Shown here: one piece after another, positions 12,876-15,359 of the stretch
How the letters are laid out: every line of letters begins with the position of its first letter
Position numbering within the stretch: the first letter of the stretch is position 1
Assembly: GCA_021815525.1 (NCBI GenBank)
Contig: JAKAGN010000018.1
Span: 1 to 15,359 of the forward strand
DNA from: Deltaproteobacteria bacterium
GTDB lineage: Bacteria > Desulfobacterota > Desulfobacteria > Desulfobacterales > Desulfatibacillaceae
DNA length: 15,359 bases
Direction: 5' to 3'
Position numbers and translations under genes: made by a program
Notes under the pieces: model-generated
What the model saw: the letters and a program-made list of their open reading frames with translations, nothing else
Told to the model about the DNA's origin: nothing
Database searches by the model: none

Positions 12876-14099
12876 TCAAGCCTCGCGCTCCGGCTCGGCC
12901 GGGGCGATGCCGTGCTCGGAGATTCCCTGGATGTAGTAGTCGGGGTCCTGGAGGAAGTTCTGGAAGATCACCACGAAGGCCACGGCGGCCTCCACCATGA
13001 GGTTCTTGTCCTTGTAGAGATTGTTAAGCTTCTGCTGGCGGTTGGCGGTCTGGGCCTTGCGCACCTCCTCCATCTCCTCCCTGGTCTTGGGCGGGGGGTG
13101 CGTCTCGCGCCGGGGCGGGTCGAAGTAGGTGGAAAAGAGGCCGTCCAGGCGATAGAGCTTGTCCGGGCGCGTCACCATGTTGATGCGGTCGGTGTAGCAG
13201 TACTCCATGGCCTCGGTGAGGAGCTTCCTGGGGTCGCCCAAAAGCTTTTGGTGGTAGGCCCAGATGTGCAGGTATATCCGCTTGGCCTCGTTCCAGGAGG
13301 CCACGGCCACGGCGTGGAACAGGACGTCGAAGCCCTGGCCCGCGATGACGAAGCCCTTCTGCCGGATGAGCGACAGGAGCACCGCGTTCTTGAACAGCTC
13401 GTAGAGCCGCCACGCGCCGTTCAAGGGCGCGGAGGGCGGGTGGTCCTCCTCCCAGGGGTTTTTTCGGGCGGCCTTGACGAACAGGGTGGAGAAGACCTCC
13501 TGGAAGAAATCCCCGCGCTCCCGGGGGTCGTCTAGGTCTATCCGCATGTCCAAGGTGTTGTCCAGGCGGTCGGCGAGCTTAACCCGCACCACGGCGGCGT
13601 TCTCGCCGGGGGAGTCCAGAATCCGTCCGATATACTCGTAGTAAGACTCGTTGTCGCGGCGCGTCAGGTGCATGAGCCGGTCGAAGACCTCGCCGCCGCC
13701 GGGGTCAGAGGGCGGCCAGAGGGAGGCTATGAAGTCCTGGCGGATCAGGGCGCACCAGCTCTCGTCCTCCACCTGGAAGGGGTAGATGTCCTCGAACAGG
13801 TCGTGGAACATCTCGGTCACGAGGTCCAAAATCTCTATGGAGCGCACGGCCCGGCAGAACAGGGCCGAGGCCCGCAGGGGATGGAGAACCGCCGGGGGGC
13901 CGAGCTTCCGGGTCTTGCCCTTGTAGGAGTTGATGAGAAATTCCAGGGCCCGCATGACGACCCTCTTGTCGAGGGGGTCCAGCGGCTTCATGTCGGTGAC
14001 GTACTTTAGAACGTAGTGCCGGGCCGAGGTGGTGCAGGAAAGGTTGTAGTTTAAGGCTCGCGACAGGCTGAAAAAATCGGAGAGATCATAGAGGGGCAT
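12876..14099 (-). CDS. HD-domain protein, RelA/SpoT hydrolase-like
   Basis: A 407-residue cytoplasmic protein. The N-terminal half matches the HD hydrolase pattern of RelA/SpoT enzymes: His73 in VLHPLRAS, His99-Asp100 with Glu103-Asp104 in MFHDLFED, and Asp177 in VKLADRLDNT. These residues bind Mn2+ and cleave the 3'-pyrophosphate of (p)ppGpp in SpoT. No synthetase, TGS or ACT domain follows; the C-terminal half (about 200-407) is helical and unrecognised, with a charged stretch TREEMEEVRKAQTANRQQKL. It is longer than typical small alarmone hydrolases (about 180-200 residues), so ppGpp may not be its substrate. The start at 14099 has AAGGAG 8 nt upstream; the longer frame is rejected. It is divergent from the TetR gene. 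Confidence 0.72.
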   Translation of the reverse strand: MPLYDLSDFFSLSRALNYNLSCTTSARHYVLKYVTDMKPLDPLDKRVVMRALEFLINSYKGKTRKLGPPAVLHPLRASALFCRAVRSIEILDLVTEMFHDLFEDIYPFQVEDESWCALIRQDFIASLWPPSDPGGGEVFDRLMHLTRRDNESYYEYIGRILDSPGENAAVVRVKLADRLDNTLDMRIDLDDPRERGDFFQEVFSTLFVKAARKNPWEEDHPPSAPLNGAWRLYELFKNAVLLSLIRQKGFVIAGQGFDVLFHAVAVASWNEAKRIYLHIWAYHQKLLGDPRKLLTEAMEYCYTDRINMVTRPDKLYRLDGLFSTYFDPPRRETHPPPKTREEMEEVRKAQTANRQQKLNNLYKDKNLMVEAAVAFVVIFQNFLQDPDYYIQGISEHGIAPAEPEREA

Positions 14100-14107
14100 G
14101 GATGGCG

Positions 14108-14132
14108 CTCCTTGGCGGGAAAGTCCCCCGCC
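14108..14132 (-). promoter_or_regulatory. Ribosome site with adjacent hairpin
   Basis: On the minus strand a GGCGGG..CCCGCC inverted repeat (14132-14114, 7-nt loop) ends directly against the Shine-Dalgarno AAGGAG (14113-14108) of the HD-domain gene. Stacking of a stem next to the ribosome site could limit translation initiation. No matching promoter stands out upstream, apart from a TATAAG near 14160. Confidence 0.35.
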
Positions 14133-14320
14133 GGGCCTTTGCGATTTTTTTTCAAACCGCCTTATAACCGATTCCAGACCGAAAGAAAAGATGGACAATG
14201 TGGTACCTCTACCATTTGCCGCCGGCGCCTCCGGGCTCGGCCCGCGACCTTGACCCGCGGGCATTTGACCAGCTCCGCCCCGCCTTTACCCGGGAAACGA
14301 GAGAGGCATCGGAATTCTTC

Positions 14321-14349
14321 TTGACTGGAATTATATTCTGGATTATAAA
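14321..14349 (+). promoter_or_regulatory. Promoter of the TetR-family gene with possible operator
   Basis: TTGACT (14321-14326), 17 bp, then TATAAA (14344-14349) is a near-consensus sigma-70 promoter 20 bases before the start codon, with AAAGGAG in between. The spacer contains the imperfect palindrome GAATTATATTC (14328-14338), a plausible autoregulatory operator. The short leader would start at or just before the ribosome site. Confidence 0.6.
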
Positions 14350-14368
14350 TCTAAACAAAGGAGCCCGT

Positions 14369-14974
14369 ATGAGGAAGCCCGGCTCACCCAACGCGGCAAG
14401 CGGAGAGAAAAGAAGAAGCATCCTTTCCGCGGCGCTTGCCGTGTTCAACCAAAAAGGATTCTCGGAAGCCTCCATGGATGACATCCGCTCGAAGGCGGGC
14501 GTTTCCAACGGGAGCCTCTACCATCATTTCAAGGGCAAGGATCACCTGGCCGCGGAGGTGTACCTGGAAGGGATCAGGGATTTTCAGGCCGGCATGATGG
14601 AGGCCGCGGCGCGGGACCTCCCGGCCCGGGACGGGGTGCGCGAGCTGGTCGCCCGGCACCTTGATTGGTTCGAGGAAAACCCCGGGTGGGCGCGCTACCT
14701 CACGCGGATGCGCCACGCATCCTTCATGATGGAGGGCGAAGGCGACATGAGGGAGGCCAACCGCGGCTTCGGAGCCGCCCTTTGCGGGTTTTTCCAGCGC
14801 CACATGGAACGCGGGGCCATGCGAAGGCTCCCCCTGGGCGTGGCAATCGCCCTCGTTCTCGGCCCCTGCCAGGAGTACGGCAGGCTGCGGCTCGAGGGCG
14901 TCGCTTCGGGGGACCCGGTCCTTGCCGCCGCTGAAATCGCCGCCGCCGCGTGGAGGGCGGTTGGGAGGGAATAG
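14369..14974 (+). CDS. TetR/AcrR-family transcriptional regulator
   Basis: A 201-residue regulator. The N-terminal TetR DNA-binding domain covers about residues 13-62 (SILSAALAVFNQKGF, then SMDDIRSKAGVSNGSLYHHF, then KGKDHLAAEVY), with the recognition helix around GVSNGSLYHHF. The remaining ~140 residues form the variable ligand-binding and dimerisation domain, with no recognisable ligand signature. The start at 14369 follows AAAGGAG with 6-nt spacing; the in-frame upstream extension contains the promoter and is rejected. It is divergent from the HD-domain gene across 269 bp and is followed after about 108 bp by a DUF6125-like gene on the same strand. It probably represses its own gene and perhaps a neighbour. 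Confidence 0.92.
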   Translation: MRKPGSPNAASGEKRRSILSAALAVFNQKGFSEASMDDIRSKAGVSNGSLYHHFKGKDHLAAEVYLEGIRDFQAGMMEAAARDLPARDGVRELVARHLDWFEENPGWARYLTRMRHASFMMEGEGDMREANRGFGAALCGFFQRHMERGAMRRLPLGVAIALVLGPCQEYGRLRLEGVASGDPVLAAAEIAAAAWRAVGRE

Positions 14975-15043
14975 AAAGGTTCTGCGGGGGAGAGAGGGGA
15001 CCTTTTCGAAAAAAGAACCCCCCCTCCCTCCAAAAAACTTTCA
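14975..15043. repeat. Hairpin repeat, copy 3
   Basis: It begins at the TetR stop codon. A G-rich arm (14986-14999), a CTTTT-CGAA-AAAAG tip (15002-15015) and a C-rich arm (15017-15031) make an imperfect hairpin of the same plan as 5930-5990, followed by CAAAAAACTTTC. Stem pairing is broken by two mismatches next to the tip, so this copy is more decayed than copy 2. Confidence 0.65.
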
Positions 15044-15082
15044 ACTATTGGGTGAAGGTGCTTGGTAGAAAGGAGCGGCATC

Positions 15083-15359
15083 ATGGAAAAGTTGGATGCG
15101 GGCGAGGTGAAAAGGCTCCTCCACAAGGGCTGGATGACCCACGACGCCATGTGGTTCCAGCACTGCGCCTTGGAGTGCGGCATGGAAAAGGCCAACATCA
15201 TCAACCGGGCCGCGGTCCGCTCCATGGCCAGGATCGAGGCGAAGAGGATATTGAAGGCCTTCGGCTTGGCCGGGATCGAATCCTTCGACGAGCTAAAAGC
15301 CTTCATGGAGGCCGCGGAGCAGGTGGTCAAGGCCGAGTTCATGAAGTTTACGGTGGAGT
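15083..15359 (+). CDS. DUF6125-like protein, 5' part only
   Basis: The first 92 codons of a gene that runs off the right edge; the frame is open throughout. The ATG at 15083 follows AAAGGAG with 7-nt spacing. The segment GWMTHDAMWFQHCALECGME followed by KANIINRAAVRSMARIEAKR fits, from memory, the DUF6125 family found widely in deltaproteobacteria and clostridia, related to proteins annotated as thiazoline-carboxylate hydrolase-like. No function can be assigned. It lies downstream of the TetR gene on the same strand with a hairpin repeat between, so it could be a target of that regulator. Confidence 0.7.
   Translation, partial: MEKLDAGEVKRLLHKGWMTHDAMWFQHCALECGMEKANIINRAAVRSMARIEAKRILKAFGLAGIESFDELKAFMEAAEQVVKAEFMKFTVE

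Noticed and set aside
14198..14368. 57-residue N-terminal extension of the TetR protein
   Set aside because: It contains the promoter and the AAAGGAG ribosome site; TetR homology begins shortly after the ATG at 14369.

Overview
The window (15.4 kb, GC-rich, roughly 60-65% G+C by eye) reads as chromosome of a deltaproteobacterium (Desulfobacterota, probably a sulfate reducer or close relative). This is inferred from the carboxynorspermidine-type polyamine genes, the iron-dependent alcohol dehydrogenase with an SCP2-like partner, the DUF6125-like gene at the right edge, and purine/pyrimidine-skewed intergenic hairpins. No rRNA, tRNA, CRISPR array, integrase or classical transposase was seen.

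Layout. (1) 1-1866, plus strand: a hairpin repeat, then a tRNA-modification pair, a dihydrouridine synthase and queH (epoxyqueuosine reductase). (2) 1971-4487, minus strand: three consecutive paralogues with a C-terminal YbjN domain. One is a lipoprotein, one is fused to a FlgO/CsgG-like domain through a PPTYA repeat linker, and one is a short secreted protein. (3) 4570-8145, plus strand: a promoter with an embedded palindrome and a foldable leader, then carboxynorspermidine synthase (dehydrogenase), a YafK/DpaA-like L,D-transpeptidase-fold protein, and carboxynorspermidine decarboxylase (nspC). Together the first and last make (nor)spermidine from aspartate semialdehyde and a diamine. (4) 8365-11028, plus strand: a von Willebrand A lipoprotein, a probable SCP2-like protein, and an iron-containing alcohol dehydrogenase.

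(5) 11029-12850 is the accessory part and the most unusual stretch. It holds a 94-bp imperfect palindrome (11046-11139) and a terminator, then two direct copies (11371-11516 and 12133-12279) of a ~147-bp repeat. Each copy is bounded by two oppositely oriented hairpins built on GGCAAC..GTTGCC. Between the copies sits a small GIY-YIG nuclease gene on the minus strand. The right copy is read through by a gene for an unknown exported protein (12848 leftward), whose last quarter is therefore repeat-derived. The arrangement resembles REP/BIME repeats with a resident nuclease, but with GIY-YIG in place of a RAYT transposase. It is my candidate for an undescribed system.

(6) 12876-15359: an HD-domain protein resembling the hydrolase half of RelA/SpoT (minus strand), a divergent TetR-family regulator with a good sigma-70-type promoter, another hairpin repeat, and the 5' end of a DUF6125-like gene that runs off the window.

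Gene-free stretches: 1-266 has the hairpin repeat and nothing else I can support. 3638-3911 has a weak promoter and a ~195-nt leader for the FlgO-YbjN gene. 11029-11673 (the only gap over 300 bases) holds the palindrome, a terminator, repeat copy A and a weak minus-strand terminator; 11268-11370 shows nothing recognisable. Starts were chosen by ribosome-binding site and family alignment from memory; no database was searched.
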